A stretch of 64,000 nt of DNA from Pisolithus tinctorius. Lineage: Eukaryota; Basidiomycota; Agaricomycetes; Boletales; Pisolithaceae. The position numbers were made by a program, and so were the translations under genes. Under the pieces are notes generated by a model. It searched no databases, was not told the DNA's origin, and was given only the letters and a program-made list of their open reading frames with translations. The DNA lies in NCBI GenBank assembly GCA_024663395.1, contig JANFAH010000007.1, positions 1,116,001 through 1,180,000 on the forward strand. Direction: 5' to 3'. Of this stretch, positions 22,897 to 35,912 are shown in pieces. Each line of letters begins with the position of its first letter. Positions within the stretch are counted from its first letter, which is position 1.

Positions 22897-23117
22897 TGTC
22901 AATATTGCAACTGCATTGTGTGGAGTTATGATTTGGTAATACTTGAACCTGACATCCAGCTCATTACGTTCGTTTAGAGTTATGTAATACCAATTTGTTC
23001 GCTAGTTCCTTGGAGATTTCTGATTTGGAACTGAGATTATCTTGCATTATGCATCATGTTTCCTTCATCCGTGTGTGTATTTAATACCAGTACTTTCAGG
23101 CAAGTTGCTTGTCCGCA

Positions 23118-25215
23118 ATGTCTTCCTCGCAGGTTCCCCAGCCCGTCCATGTCTTGTCCCCTGATCTTGTTGGTGTACTCAAGAATCGCGTAGAGGCTAC
23201 ATTGGTAGCTCTCATCAAGAAGAACAAACACACTCGCTATTTTTCCGAATCTCCCGTCTTTGCGGCATTTCATAGTGCGATACGCGACTTTGGGAGGGAG
23301 GATTACGACGCCATTTCCGATGATATCCTCCTGGAAGCCTTTCGCACCACAATCCCGTTCACGAACTACAACTCTTACGAACCCTTCGTGGCTAAATTCT
23401 TAACGGAAACTTGTCAGGAGGACGATGTTCGAGATATGTTCTCGCCCGGTTTGCCTCATCACATAGCGGTCACAAGTTCGACCTCAAGTCCAAAGCCAAA
23501 GTTTTTCTGCAAGTACCAACATCAAGACTCGATGCGCCGTAACCTTGGTGACAGTGGGGAGATCTTCTGGACCTTTTCCCTCCACTATCGTCAGTTGGTG
23601 AAAATCCAAGATCGCAATGGAGACATCATTAAAACAGTCCCCGCCGGTTTGGGGTCATCTGGAGGGGTCCGTATGCTGCATGGTTTGGAAGTGGAAAACG
23701 ATCACTCGAATATCAAGTTGGCGGGTACGCCTCGCCACTCTACGCTTAAATGTTTCCATTTTATAGTAAAATTGTCGCTCACCAGGGGAGTGGTCCACTT
23801 CTCCGATCGCCGTCGGCTTCATCCGCGACTATCGCGCATTCTTGCTCACGCACACACTCTTTGCACTCGCGGATGGCAAGGTCGAGATGATATTTATAAT
23901 CTTTACTACGTCCGCAGTTGATATGATACGGTATATGGAAGAAGAGTGGGAAACTCTGATTGCTTCCATCGAGACAGGTGAACTCCCCCCCTGGGATGAG
24001 ATCAAAGAGGTCCGCGAATACCTTCAAGTAAACATTTTCTTACCACTTGGCAATCGTAGTGAGCTGAGATGGATACTCTATTCAGCCCCATTTTCCTCCA
24101 CGGCCGGAGCGCGCTGCTCAGCTTCGTGCAGTCGGTAAAGCAGCGGACCAAGCAGGCTGGCTAGTGAAAATTTGGCCGATGCTCAAGAGCGCTATTTCCA
24201 TCGGTAGTGGTGTTTTCTCTGTCGCGGTTCCGAAGGTCAGCTTCATTCCATAGACCGACACCGTCACGCCCAGCTTTGCGTTAGTTGCGATTCTACTTGG
24301 GCCCCGACGTGCAGCTGCGTAGTCTCGGGTTTCTCACTTCCGAAGCCCACGTTGCGTCAGTCTACGACCCTTCAGATTTGAACCTTTTCAAAGTGTCATC
24401 ACAAGACCTCATCGAATACCTTGACGTGGTCAAGGAGGACAATGTGTCTAGTATCGTACCCCCTGTAAGCTTGGCTGCTTTTCTTTTACCCGGTCCGATT
24501 TGATCCAAAGGAAAGTGGCTAGTTGAGATCGGGAAACATTACGAGATCGTGTGCACCACTCGTGACGGGCTGTGGCGCTACCGTCTTGGGGATATCGTCG
24601 AAATTGCAGGCTTTGATCCGACCGATGGCTCACCTATCATTCGTTACTTCGGGCGACGAAAGCAAGTATTCTGATGACCCACCGCGTTTTTGACTAAAGG
24701 AAATACGTAGTGTTATTACGTGGATGGCAGGTGGTGCGCTAACCGAACAGCATATCACCGCTGCTATCTTAGCGGTGCAAGATACCCTTGCTCCGATAGT
24801 CGAATTCACTGCCATCATCGATAGCCATAGCGGGATTCCCACCCTTGCATATCTTGTCGAAGTTCATGGCGAACTTCGTACGTGACTGATATCTCCCAGT
24901 TAGCTCGTGATGATGCTTACTATCACCAATTCCAAAGATCCCGAGGCCACCAAAGCTCCCATGAAGCTTCACGGCGAACTCTGCCGCCTGAACGAGGAAT
25001 TTGATCCACAGAGAATGCAGGTACCGACCATCAGGGTGTTGGAGCCCGGGACGTTCGGGGAGTACAGACAATGGAGAATTGAAGTGACCAACTCTGGTTC
25101 TGGACAAGCCAAGGTCCCTGTGTTGATGTGGGACAATAGTGCCCGAGAGTGGATGTTAGCGCGGGTCCGGAGGGAGTTGACTGCAGACCCGAACACCGGA
25201 GCCTTGCAAGGCTGA
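23118..25215 (+). CDS. GH3-family acyl-acid amido synthetase-like protein
   Basis: GH3 enzymes of plants adenylate carboxylic acids (jasmonate, auxin) and conjugate them to amino acids. Fungal members exist but their substrates are not known to me. The frame reads MSSSQVPQPVHVLSPDLVGV, RYFSESPVFAAF, FTNYNSYEPFVAKF, then VAVPK, FYLGPDVQLRSLGFLTSEA, DLNLFKVSSQDLIEYLDV, HYEIVCTTRDGLWRYRLGDI, EIAGFDPTDGSPIIRYFGRR and a C-terminal domain PTIRVLEPGTFGEYRQWRIE. The TTRDGLWRYRLGD stretch is the family's best-conserved motif (nucleotide-binding region). About seven introns are needed; boundaries in the middle (23730-24300) and near 24880 are uncertain. The start is the ATG at 23118. No signal peptide was seen. 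It lies tail to tail with the Num1-like gene. Confidence 0.8.
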
Positions 25216-25706
25216 CTACGAGCATGGAGCAAGACTGTCGAACACTATCCCGAGAACACATAGACAATTCATATCATGTCCGTTGACCAGCATGTTTGTA
25301 GTATACTGGAAGATCATGTTTGTGGGAATTTGAATGACTTTTCACGCCTCGGACATACATATGCTGTCTTGTTAGCGGCGATTTGGGGCGCCACTGCTCT
25401 TTGCGATCCAAAGTTCCCAGAATCGAGGAGGCTCACGTGTATGGAAGGAGTGGTATTGGGACCTTGCGAATGGTAAAAAAAAAGATTCATACTATGACAG
25501 AAGTACCACGAAGGTATGTAAATAAAGACGAATTTATGAAAAAATCGACCAGTCCATAGATTATCAAGGAGCGTAAGATGTCTGAAAAAGAGCGCGAGAT
25601 TGTAGTATATGAAAACCCCAAAAAGCCGATGGGATAGAAGTAAAAAAAAAAAAAACAAAGCGAAGGACATGACTGTGTATATGTGTATACCGGTTAGATG
25701 CGTCAA
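25216..25706. other. Convergent intergenic region
   Basis: Holds the 3' flanks of the GH3-like gene and the Num1-like gene. A-runs at about 25476-25484 and 25640-25653 fit AT-rich 3' ends. A minus-strand frame at 25314-25706 is hydrophobic but overlaps the run of A residues and shows no family motif. No gene supported. Confidence 0.4.
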
Positions 25707-28700
25707 CTACCGATCCGCTGTGACATTAGGTACAGTCTTGGTGGATCTTCGAGAGCCGAAACGAAGTTTACCGTCATCGCCGCGACCCCAAGAGAAGAAG
25801 CCACCTGTCTCGTGCGAGTGAGCACTTCCTGTTCGTGATCGGAGGGACCAGGCTGGAGAGACGGGTCGCGCAGGTGCATTCACTTCCAAATGTTCCCCGT
25901 TATGGAGGTGAGCGGGATGGTGGTGGTGAGGATGTGCATGTCCCGAGTGACCCACGGTATGCCGTCCGTCGCAGCACGCGCGTACGTTCTCTAAACCTTC
26001 GAACCCGTCGTCGGACTTGGAATCTGCATGCAACTCAAAATCAAGGTCTGCGTCATTTTGGTTGTTTCCCACTACTTGTTCGAATGACCGCGTAGGGCTG
26101 TACGGGCTTTCAGGAAGTGCCCAACGCAAGTACTCCGCAGCAGGTGTACCCGAACGTTTGCCAACCGACCCTCTAACAGAAAGCTGTGAGCGACTCCGCT
26201 TTCCCTTGGGAGTTGTGTTGAACGCGCCACCGTTGTGACTGCTCCTCCCACTCCGTTGGCTTTGAGGACTTGAATCGGTTATTTGACGATGGTCATCATC
26301 GGTAAGCTCCGCGGCGTGTGACATGGGACTATTCAGGCCCACGGGATCGGTCAGCGAAGCTCCTGGATTCGGGTTCGGTCGGGATAGCAGATATTTAAGA
26401 GCCTGAAAAGCAGTCAGTCAGTCGATTTCTACAGGCTCTGGCATCAGACTCACGTTGAGCCAGATCTCATGCCGTTCTTTGGTGGGTGCCGTGAGCTTCA
26501 TCTCTCGTTGGGACGTCGAGATAACGATGCTATACTGGTACAATCCAGGTGGCATGGGGTTGGGATCCAAAACCGCGCGGATGCCTTCAATGTACGCTAG
26601 ACAGCAAAATAATCGGCGCGAACGAAAGTTGCTTTCTGCGTATCAACTCACCACTCTTGGAACTGGATTCCGACACATTCTGCGATCCGGGGTCTGCTGA
26701 GCTCCAGTAAAGGTGCTTGGTATATGGGTGCACCCAGAAGAAACGTTTGTGTCGCTTCTCCCCGTGTCCTTTGCCGAGCGTACGGCGGGTATATTTGTAA
26801 AGGAACTCCCCGATCATGGTCTGCGTGATGGCATGAATGACAACAGGGTCTGTTGCACCATTGCGCATTGACTCGGCTGGCTTTTCGGCTGGGTTGATCG
26901 TCGAGCGGCGGTTCACAAAGACGTTATGATCGGATGACATCGAAGACCGCGGAGACAGGGCGCTGCGATCTGAGGTAAGGGATGTACTGGATAGCTCCCT
27001 GCGCCCGTTCTCCCGCACCGTCCACGAAGGCAAGCCGGATGACATTTGAGAATTTTGCGCATGTGCGGCCGCATTCGCCGCAGATCGGAAGCTGCTCGTA
27101 GATGGTGGCTGGCGAAGGTTCGACGGCGGAGGCATACTTGACCCGTGTTGTCTCGGACCGTAATTTCCCCTGTTAACAGAAAGCATGGCACCGATAGGCG
27201 TCGTTGCGCGCTGGATAAGCTCTGGCGGAGGAGGAGACGATGGACGGGGCGGTGGCACATCGGAAGCAGACGAAGTCGTTGGCATTCTTCTCTCGGGAAT
27301 GAATGAAGGTGGGGGCATACTGTTCGGTGGAGGTGGCTGACGTGGAGGTGGAGGCAGAACCACCATTGGTGGTCGCGTCTTGTCCACGAGAGAGGGTACA
27401 GCAGACGTCGTACGTGGGCGGCGCGATCCGTCATCAGTAAAGGTCTCCATAGCGGATTCGATGGACTGGCGTCGATCGGAGTTGGAGGTAAGTGGACGAA
27501 TAATACCAAGAGGTGCAGTGGGTTCTCGCATGGGCGCCGGTGAAGAGGGAGGTGGGGAATTGGTGGGGACAAACTGGAATGACTGAGCTCCCGTAGAACC
27601 TACTCTATACAGTCCCAGCGGGGATCCAGGCGATGTGGGTGCGGGATGAGCAGTAGGTGTGGCGGACGACGTAGACGTATCCTGCTTTCCGGAAGGTGTT
27701 ACTGCGGGAACGGGAATGGGGGAGACTGGAGGAGTGTTAGGTACTGGTTCATCCGTCTGAATGCACATCTCGTTGACTTCGGGTTTCGGTTGTTCGATGT
27801 ACTTGATGACCTCGACTTCCTTAATAACCTCTTTCGGCACCTCCTTGACAACTTCCTTAACGACTTCCACTAGCTTAATGACTTCCACCTCCACGACCCT
27901 AACATCTTCAAAGTTCGCTTCAATACCTTTGTCCTCGTACTCAACAGGAGGCGGGAGCTTGTGCGACTCCGTAAATGACCCGACAGAAGCCACGCGACTT
28001 GGTAGGCGTGAGGCCTTGATGCTTTCATCATCTTCACTCTCCGAATAGTCATTATCTGACATCGTCAACATCGAATGGAAGTCCTCTCTCGACTCCCAAG
28101 GGGTTGTCATGCCAATACTCATGCGCGCATCGTGGTAGTCTTCCGCGTCTGTCTCGGTTTCCATGCCCGTTTCCGTGGCGCCGTCATCGAACTCATCCTC
28201 ACTCTCGGTTGCTTCATCTGTGATCGAGAGCGCGCCAGGCACACGAGCGTTCCGAATGGTAGTGTCGCCGCTCTCATTGCCAGTAGAAAGACTAGAGAAG
28301 TCTGCTTGGGTAAGGGTCATGCGGCGTGGGGAAGGAGAGAATGTGCGGGGGAAGGCACCCATTGGTGTGGGAGATGTTTGGACTTGGGCTTGATTCGTTT
28401 GAAGGGCAACAGGAGACACGTCAATCTTCATTTCAACCACGGCATGTTGAGTCGCCGTCTCCATGCGTTCGACAACGGGACCTTCAACCTGATCGGTCTG
28501 ACAGAACATCTCCGAGGTTCTAACCACAGATTGGACGCCTGCTTCACTGGTCTCCGGCGCCGGCGCAACTGATGGAACGGAGAGCGTGACATCATCGAAA
28601 TCGGTCTGGCATGCAATGTCCGAGACTTCTTTCTCCGAAACCAATAGGTCATCCTCCAAGACGGAGGGCACGCCGCTACCCATTTCCAAAGCAAGGGCAG

Positions 28701-31023
28701 CCGATAGAGACTCCGGTTGCCCGACAAGCGACAATGGGCGAACCTCTTGGAAGGCAGCACCACCCCGCGAGCGACGTTGAGGAGCACCTCCACGTGCGGA
28801 GCGAGAAAGGACGGACTGACGGAGTGAACTAGAGCTGGAAAGTAGTGAGCTATAAGATGCAGACCTGCGGAGGACATTGGCATAAAATGGATCCATGCCG
28901 TCAATACTTGTGCGGTTTGAAGGAACGGCGAGTGGAGAAGGCGAACTTTGAATAGGATCAGGTTGGCGTTCGTCTCCTTCACTTTCCGAAAGCTCAAGGT
29001 CAAGATCATCCGCGCCATCCTGGAACTGACCAGGAATAGATGGTACAGGAGGCGGCGGTGAAAGCAACAGCGCGGATTCTCCACCATGGTCTGAAGAAGG
29101 GGTACCGGCTGCCATCCCGAATCGGTGGGACAACCCGCTTCCCCGACCTCGGCGGCCCCTTGTGCGGCCGCTACGGAAGGGTGTGACCTTGCGCTTTGGC
29201 TTACTCTCCGTTGAAGCAACGTCGGCGTCGTCATCATCATCGTCGAACAACGCATCTTCTGAGGGCTCGTTCTCATCGTGCACATAACCGGGGGAAGCCT
29301 CGAGTTTGCGCTTATAGTCTATGCGCATTTCCTTCTCACGATGAAGGGAACCTGTGAGTTTCTTAATCTGCCGCTGAGCATGTTGCAAACGTTGTTGCAG
29401 ATCTTCGATTTCCTTGCTAGGGTGGTTGGCAGCTTGGAAAGGACGAGACGGTGACGGGTCAGGAGAGATATCTGCAATGTCCTCAAAATTCTCTGGTTGG
29501 AAGACCGCAGAAGAGTCCAGCTTTCTCCGGTTGGTGGATGCACCCCCAGTGGTAAAGACATCGTCTACTTCGGGCGCGACGGGTGTCAAGAAGTCCTTTG
29601 CACTTGCAGCACCTGGAGTGAGAGGAGATCCAAACTTAGGGCCAAGCCGACGATTCGCCTTAGCAACCTCAACCTTCATTGCATCAAGAGCGGACTGCAA
29701 ATCAGATTTATCACGCTGCAGACCTGCAGCATACTTGCGAGCTTGAGCAAATTCGGTCTCGTGCTTGGCTTTGAATTCGTCGAAGGTAGCCTTAACGCGC
29801 TCAGCTTCGTTTTTGTGCTGGTCCGCTGATTCCCGAGTGGTGTTGAGCAGTTTGGTGAGTCGTTTATGCTCGGACTCAAGACGTTGAGCCGTGCTCTGGG
29901 AGTCGGAGAGTTGTGAACGAAGTTCCTGCAGAGTAACCTCGAGGTTCCAATTTTCCTCCTTGAACTTGTCTGGCACGAGGTCAGGCAAACAAGATACAAA
30001 ATCACGAGCAACACACCTGAGCTCTGTTCCTGTGCACGGAGCGCTGTGCGTAAAGACTCGACGGTCTTCTCGAGGTCATCCTTTTCTTCTTTCATGTCCT
30101 GAATAGCCTTGTCCCTTTCGCCAAGGAGACTCTGCAATCTGCGGACTTCGGTAAGGAGGCCGCTGCCGATTTCGAATGCAAATTCTGCGAAGAGCACCTC
30201 AGTCACAAGTGGCATGAGGTGTAGATGCAAGGCAGGCTCACCGACATCGTCTGCTCGATGCGCAGCATTCTTGGCACGTCGAGACTGGGCTGCTGATGAA
30301 GCCGGAGTTTTCGAGCGTTCTGGTTCGTCACGTTGTAAATCTTTAATAGGGAGCGACTGTGAAATATCATCTTCGGGAGGCCGCTGAAAGCGTACATCAG
30401 TACATCAAGCCCAGCATGATGAAAAGAGAAGGATGGAGGAATGTATAAGCAAGCGAGGCACTGTAACGCAGGGGATGCCACATATGAATGTGATAGAGAA
30501 CCAAGGGTAATCACCCAGTGGCCGCTCAGGTGACGTGTTGGGTTACTTCTGTAGGCTGCGTTGCCACCTAAGCTCGACGTGCATGATGAACACGGGGTTG
30601 AGATGAAACAACAGCATGGCCGCCCCAAGCTTGTTTAATGACGACGGGTGTGCCAGAAACGGACAGAGATTAACGGTGACGCACCTTTGCACCGAAAGCA
30701 CTTGAAAGTTTGGCGTTTTCGTTATCCCAGGCCTTGATAGTCTCTGCCAGTTCGCGGTAGCGTTCCCTTGCCTCTGTGTCTAGTTCTTCGTCATCTCCAC
30801 GTTCTGCATCGAACTCCTGGATCTGTCTAATCTTCTCCTCGAGTTCAATCTGTTGGGCGAGGACGCGTTGCCCGAGAGCGCCTGCCTGCTGGAGTTGCTT
30901 TTCCTTGGTGTCGAGGAGGAGCTGGAGATGAAACTTTCTTTCACCAGTGGAAGAGAAGGCGAACTGCGAGAAATCCGGCATGCTTTCTAGGACACCGGCA
31001 AGACCATCGGACGAGCTGGTCAT
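25707..31023 (-). CDS. Num1/ApsA-like cortical dynein and mitochondria anchor with PH domain
   Basis: Num1 (ApsA in Aspergillus) sits at the cell cortex, binds the membrane through a C-terminal PH domain, and anchors dynein and mitochondria to position nuclei and organelles. Start at 31023 reads MTSSSDGLAGVLESMPDFSQ, followed by a coiled coil (LQQAGALGQRVLAQQIELEE), a second exon (LLTEVRRLQSLLGERDKAI) and one exon of over 3 kb with further coiled coil (ESEHKRLTKLLNTTRESAD), then long acidic and Pro/Ser-rich sequence. CQTD/IQTD peptides recur (IACQTDFDD, MFCQTDQV, MCIQTDEPV). The PH domain reads IGEFLYKYTRR, KRHKRFFWVHPYTKHLYW, then across an intron LYQYSIVISTSQREMKL and HEIWLNALKYLL. The C-terminal 200 residues are low complexity with a His-rich patch. 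An upstream ATG at 31137 is possible. Confidence 0.87.
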
Positions 31024-31187
31024 GCCTGCCACAAGGCGGGTATTTTTGCAAGTCACTGGAGAAACAGCGGAAGGTGGCGTGCGTGCAACGGGGAGTCTGG
31101 TTGGCTGCTGTCCCCTTATGGAAATCATTTCACACATCGCTTATGCGGTTGTTCGGTTCGCCGGCGACGTCATCATATCGAGACGAC

Positions 31188-34100
31188 ATGACCAAGTTGC
31201 GCTTGGGAGTCGACGTCGGAGGCACTAACACGTATGTGAACTGCCCTGCTTTTACCACAGCTCCTTCGATTATGTAGAGACGCAGTCTTGCTAGACATCT
31301 CCCAGGGCGTCATCGCGTCTGCCAAGCACCCGACCACACCAGACGTTACGCGAGGCATACAGCGCGCTATCAAAGACGTGCTCGACCAGGCACCGAATGC
31401 GACCGACATCCAAGCTCTTTCCATCGGTACCACAGTAGGATCGAGCCCTTTGCTGCAGCGCACAGCTTTGCTGACCGTGTGCAACACTCATGGCAGCACT
31501 TCGTCAATGCGCTAATCGAAAGAGATCCAGCACGTTTGGATCGTGTAGCTGTCATTCGTCTTTGTGGCCCTTTCACTCACGGGACCCCTCCGTTTGTTGG
31601 ATTTCCTCTCGACCTCAGGGCGCGTACGTGAACTTTCATCAGTGTCTCTCCTCCACAAATGCGAGATCGCTCCAGTTCTACAGGGTCCCTGCTTCCTTGT
31701 TTCGGGTGGCCTCCAGATTGACGGCAGCGAAATATCTCCGGTGAATACTTCCGAAATCGAAGCTGCCTGCAAGGAGATTGCGAAGAGCGTACGTCGCAAA
31801 TAATAAATACTCACAGCCACTTTCAATTGCAAGCTTCCAGGATACCAGTGCGGTCGTGATCTCGTCGGTCTTTGCTCCGATTGACTCTACGATAAAGCAA
31901 GAAGAACATGTCGCCTCCATAGTGCACACGGCGCTAAGCCATGTCGACGTAGTATGTTCGAAAGATGTTGCTCATCTTGGGCTCCTGGAGAGAGAGAATG
32001 CAGCCATTCTCAATGCCTCACTACTCAGATATGCTAAGATGACTGTCGCAGGCTTCCAGCGGGCTACCCGCTCTCTGAGTCTCAAATGTCCTGTTTTCAT
32101 CACCAGCAACGACGGGATGCTGCTCAGTTGCGCACAAGCCAGCCAATTGCCCGTTAGGACGTTGTGAGTCCGCGTAAAACCCTATCCTTTAACTGTAATA
32201 TAGCATGTCCCTTCGGCAGTTCGTCTGGTCCAACTAATTCCATGCGAGGAGCCGCATACTTGGCCGCTCTCGAATCAGGTGTCTCAAGGCAGTCCGCGTT
32301 AGTTGTCGACATTGGAGGTACGACGGTGAGTTAAATCGTTCTCTCCTTCCAAGGGAGCTTTTACCGACCGTCTTGTTTTCCAAGACTGATATTGGCATGC
32401 TCCTGTTCGTCTTTGGCCAAGTGAATTCTGGCACTCTCTCACGTACCTTAAAGGTCCACTGGCTTTCCTCGTCAGGCGGCAGCCCACCATGAACTCTGTG
32501 GAATTTTACTGAACTTGCCCATGCCCCATGTCACCAGGTATGCATTCTCAATACAGAAAGTATGACAAGGTCTCTTAGCGTCGTATATATTTAAGTATTG
32601 GGTTAGGCGGTGGCTCACTCATTCGCCAAAGTCCCTGCACGGGAAATGTAGCTGTTGGACCCGATTCCGTGGGGCACAGAATCTCATCTGAAGCCCTTGT
32701 CTTCAACGGGTCGACACTGACTGCCACTGACATTGCCGTTGCCGCGGGCCGTGCCTCAATTGGAGACTCCTCCCTTGTGGCAAACATTGATCCATCCATC
32801 ATCGATGGAGCACAAAAAGCCATCAAGGTGATGCTTCAGAACACACTGGACGTCATGAAAACATCCGTAGCGGACGTACCTATCTATCTAGTTGGAGGAG
32901 GCTCTATTTTGGCACCCGACGAGCTAGAGGGTGTGAGTCGCGTGCATCGACTTCCCCATTATGATGTCGCCAATGCGGTGGGCGCAGCCATTGCGCAGGT
33001 CAGTAATCGTGTCTGCTTTCCATCCCAAAAATACGGTGATAAATAACATATTCGTGGTTGGATATGAAAAAGATCTCCGGCATTGTAGATTCGTTTGAAG
33101 ATACCTCGTCTATTTCGGTGTCCGATGTTAAAAAGATTGTTGAAACCAGGGCTATTGAACGAGCTATCTTCGCAGGAGCTGACCTGCAACGCGTCGCGAT
33201 TATCGAAAGCGAGATCATCCCCATAGCATATACCTCCGGTCGGTGCCGCTTCTATGTCAAGGCCGCTGGCGAGTGGGACGGCTCCTCTACCCAAACCCAC
33301 TTAGATGCCTGTGAAAGCAAGGACGAATCTACTATTTGTCCTTTGTCTCCGGGAACAGACCTTCCAGACCACGGGGAACACATAAATGCCCCCTACCATC
33401 CACTTGCAGTCCCAAATGAGTTGGACATCAGTTCATATGTTCCGAACGTGCAAGACAACCAATGGCTCTTATCTGAGACAGATCTTGAGTGGATTGCCGA
33501 CGGGTGCTATGTCCTCGGTTGCGGAGGTGGCGGTTCCCCGCTGCACACCTTCCTCGAGCTGAGAGAGATGGTTAGGACTGGTTCACTCATCCGTGTCGTG
33601 GATCTGGCATATATGCCCCCGGATGCCGTGGTAGGCTGGGGTGGCGGGATGGGCGCCTGAGGTGTCGTCGGAGCGACTGCTGGGAAAGGAGTGCGCTTAT
33701 CTTCCATTTATATATTTTCAGGATCGATGAATTGTTAACGTTTGGATGGGCAGGTATCACGAGGCATGCGAGGAACTGTGGAAGCTCGTTGGGGTAACGT
33801 GCCCGAAAATTCGTGGTCCACTTCCCCGACTTATCACCAATGCAGATAACCAAGCCAGAGGCGCTTTGCGCGCTAGAAATTGGGGGTGCTAATGGCATGA
33901 TCAATGTTCGTTCGCCTTCGCATTGAGATATATCACTCTACTGATCACTTGACCCATTACACAGTTGATCATGGCTGCCAGCAAGAACTATGACATACCC
34001 ATTATTGACGGTGACTTTATGGTAGGCTATTCCGTTCTATCGCGAATGTTCCTGCTGAATAATACCTTCCAGGGTCGTGCTTACCCTACGGCAAGCCTTT

Positions 34101-35269
34101 TCCTTCGGCTTTGCAACGTTCATGATGAGTTGTAGAACTGATTATACGTTAGCTACACCAAACAACCCCGAACGTGTTTGACAAGAGTGGAAAGGGCTTG
34201 AACTTCCTCCCCAGCGTCATTTCCAGTGGAGATGGGAATATTATGGTTTGTCAATGATATGCTGGAGACCACTGCTGCTTACAATATCTTGATCTGTACC
34301 ACATAGGTTATGACCAGGGCCAAACGGGACACAGATGCCGACGCTGCCCTCAGAGCCGCCTGTGTTGAGATGGGGTACTCACGCTGGTCCATATTTCCCG
34401 GGTTCAATTGCTGATCTCTCCCACTTGTACTTCAGGACGCACGTTGGGTTGGCCTCCAAACCACTCAAAGCCAATGACTTGCCAGTGATGATGATTGCCA
34501 ACACTGTTTCCCTGAGCTGGCGCATCGGCAGGGCTATTGCGTTAGCTAGGAGGCAATCCAGCATCGGGCAGATCGGGCATATCATCGTCGACGCTGTCGG
34601 GGGTTCGAGGTCTGCCAAGGTGCTTTTCAGTGGAAAGATCACAGATGTTCGGAGACGGTACGTACGCTCTTCGTATGTATTTCGCCTGATGAAGTTGAAA
34701 GCACGCACACCCTACAGGCTGCACAAGGGCCATACGATTGGAGAAGTTGTCATCACTGCGTTGTCCTATGAAAAGGACGACTCATCCGAGGCGATCGAGA
34801 AGTTCACCGGTAGTCTCGTTGTCCCGTTCAAGAACGAGAACCTCTACGCTGAACACACATCCAAGGACGGCCAGACAACCGTAAGTGTACGTGTGCCCAC
34901 CTCTGTCTGTGTAACTCACTGGTGGCATCCATGCACGCACACCGCCAGATAAGAGCAGTAATCCCGGACCTCATATGCATCCTGGACGCCCAAAATGGCT
35001 CTGCCCTCGGCACACAGGAGTACAAGTACGGTCTTAGGGTGGTGGTGATTGGTATCACCGCTGCTCCGCAATGGACGGGGACACTTCGGGGGATGGCTGT
35101 AGGAGGACCAGCGGCATTCGGGTAAGTGTGATCTATTCCTTAGGCTGAAGTATTCCTGTATGAACTCACGTGCGTATACGTGGCCAGTTTTCACAACATG
35201 CCATACGTGCCACTCGGGGTGTATAATCGACCGAAGTCGGTTATCGAAGAATACGGGCACCGAAATTGA
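31188..35269 (+). CDS. Hydantoinase/oxoprolinase-DUF917 fusion protein, with a frameshift
   Basis: The N-terminal half is a hydantoinase/oxoprolinase-type ATP-dependent amidohydrolase: RLGVDVGGTNTDAVLLDISQ (first phosphate motif), FVNALIERDPARLDRVAVIR, VAHLGLLERENAAILNASLL, VVDIGGTT (second ATPase motif), SIGLGGGSLIR and LVGGGSILAPDELEG. The C-terminal half is DUF917: YVLGCGGGGSPLHTFLELRE, VGWGGGMG, ITKPEALCALEIGGANGM, IPIIDGDFMGRAYPT, QTTPNVFDK and AAPQWTGTLRGMAVGGPAAF. The gene needs more than ten introns, one of GC-AG type (34091-34152). At about 33655 the frame breaks: MGA is followed by a stop, while the expected PEVSSERLLGKE continues in another frame, as if one base were missing. The substrate is unknown; family members act on cyclic amides such as hydantoins or 5-oxoproline. 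It starts 164 bp from the divergent Num1-like gene. Confidence 0.85.
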
Positions 35270-35912
35270 GGTTCAAGTATATGGAAGAGCCCTTAATGAG
35301 ATGTCATACCATTGTATACCTAGCTACCCTCGATACAAGCGTGAATAAGCCCCGTATCGGTTTTGTGATAGATTTAGCGCGATCAACGCACGCAATCCAC
35401 TACTTCCTGTCCGTCGCTCGTCTAACCTCGCTCCTCACATTTCTGACGGGTGTCGTGAACCATTGGGACAGTGATAACTCTTTTGTGCTTTACTGCCAAG
35501 TATCTATCCATAGTATACAAAAAATGAGCTACATGAGGATCTCCCCTCCTGGGTGTATATCGTGGAGGAGAGAAATGCGAAGTGATGTACGAAACAAACT
35601 GGTCGTCGAACTACAACTAGTGTAGGCGCGTGAGTACTGTACGTGTTATACGAAACACGGAGGGTTTCAAGAACGTGTTAGAATAAATGGGTACTACGGA
35701 TGTAAGTGGATGCCAGGAAAGCGAACGTGAACAAAGGGGAATGACGAGAGCACACCCGGTGCGAACAAGGCAGTGCTGAACCAATACGAGTGCAAAGAAA
35801 AGGAGGAAAGAAAGAATATATTCGTAAAAGAAGTGACCGTGGCAGGCTCGGATTCGGTTCGCAGAAATGCGAGGGCGGGCTCCGAGGAACACGAAAGCTG
35901 ACTGTATCGCAA
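35270..35912. other. Convergent intergenic region
   Basis: About 640 bases between the stop of the hydantoinase/DUF917 gene and the stop of the MFS gene. Open frames on both strands are short and lack motifs. Nothing else was seen. Confidence 0.4.

Noticed and set aside
28075..28572. 165-codon plus-strand frame opposite the Num1-like gene
   Set aside because: Antisense to a well-supported exon, Arg/His/Cys-rich composition, no domain.
28428..29285. 285-codon minus-strand frame inside the Num1-like gene
   Set aside because: It overlaps the long Num1 exon in another frame on the same strand. The Num1 frame has coiled-coil and PH motifs; this one is a compositional shadow.
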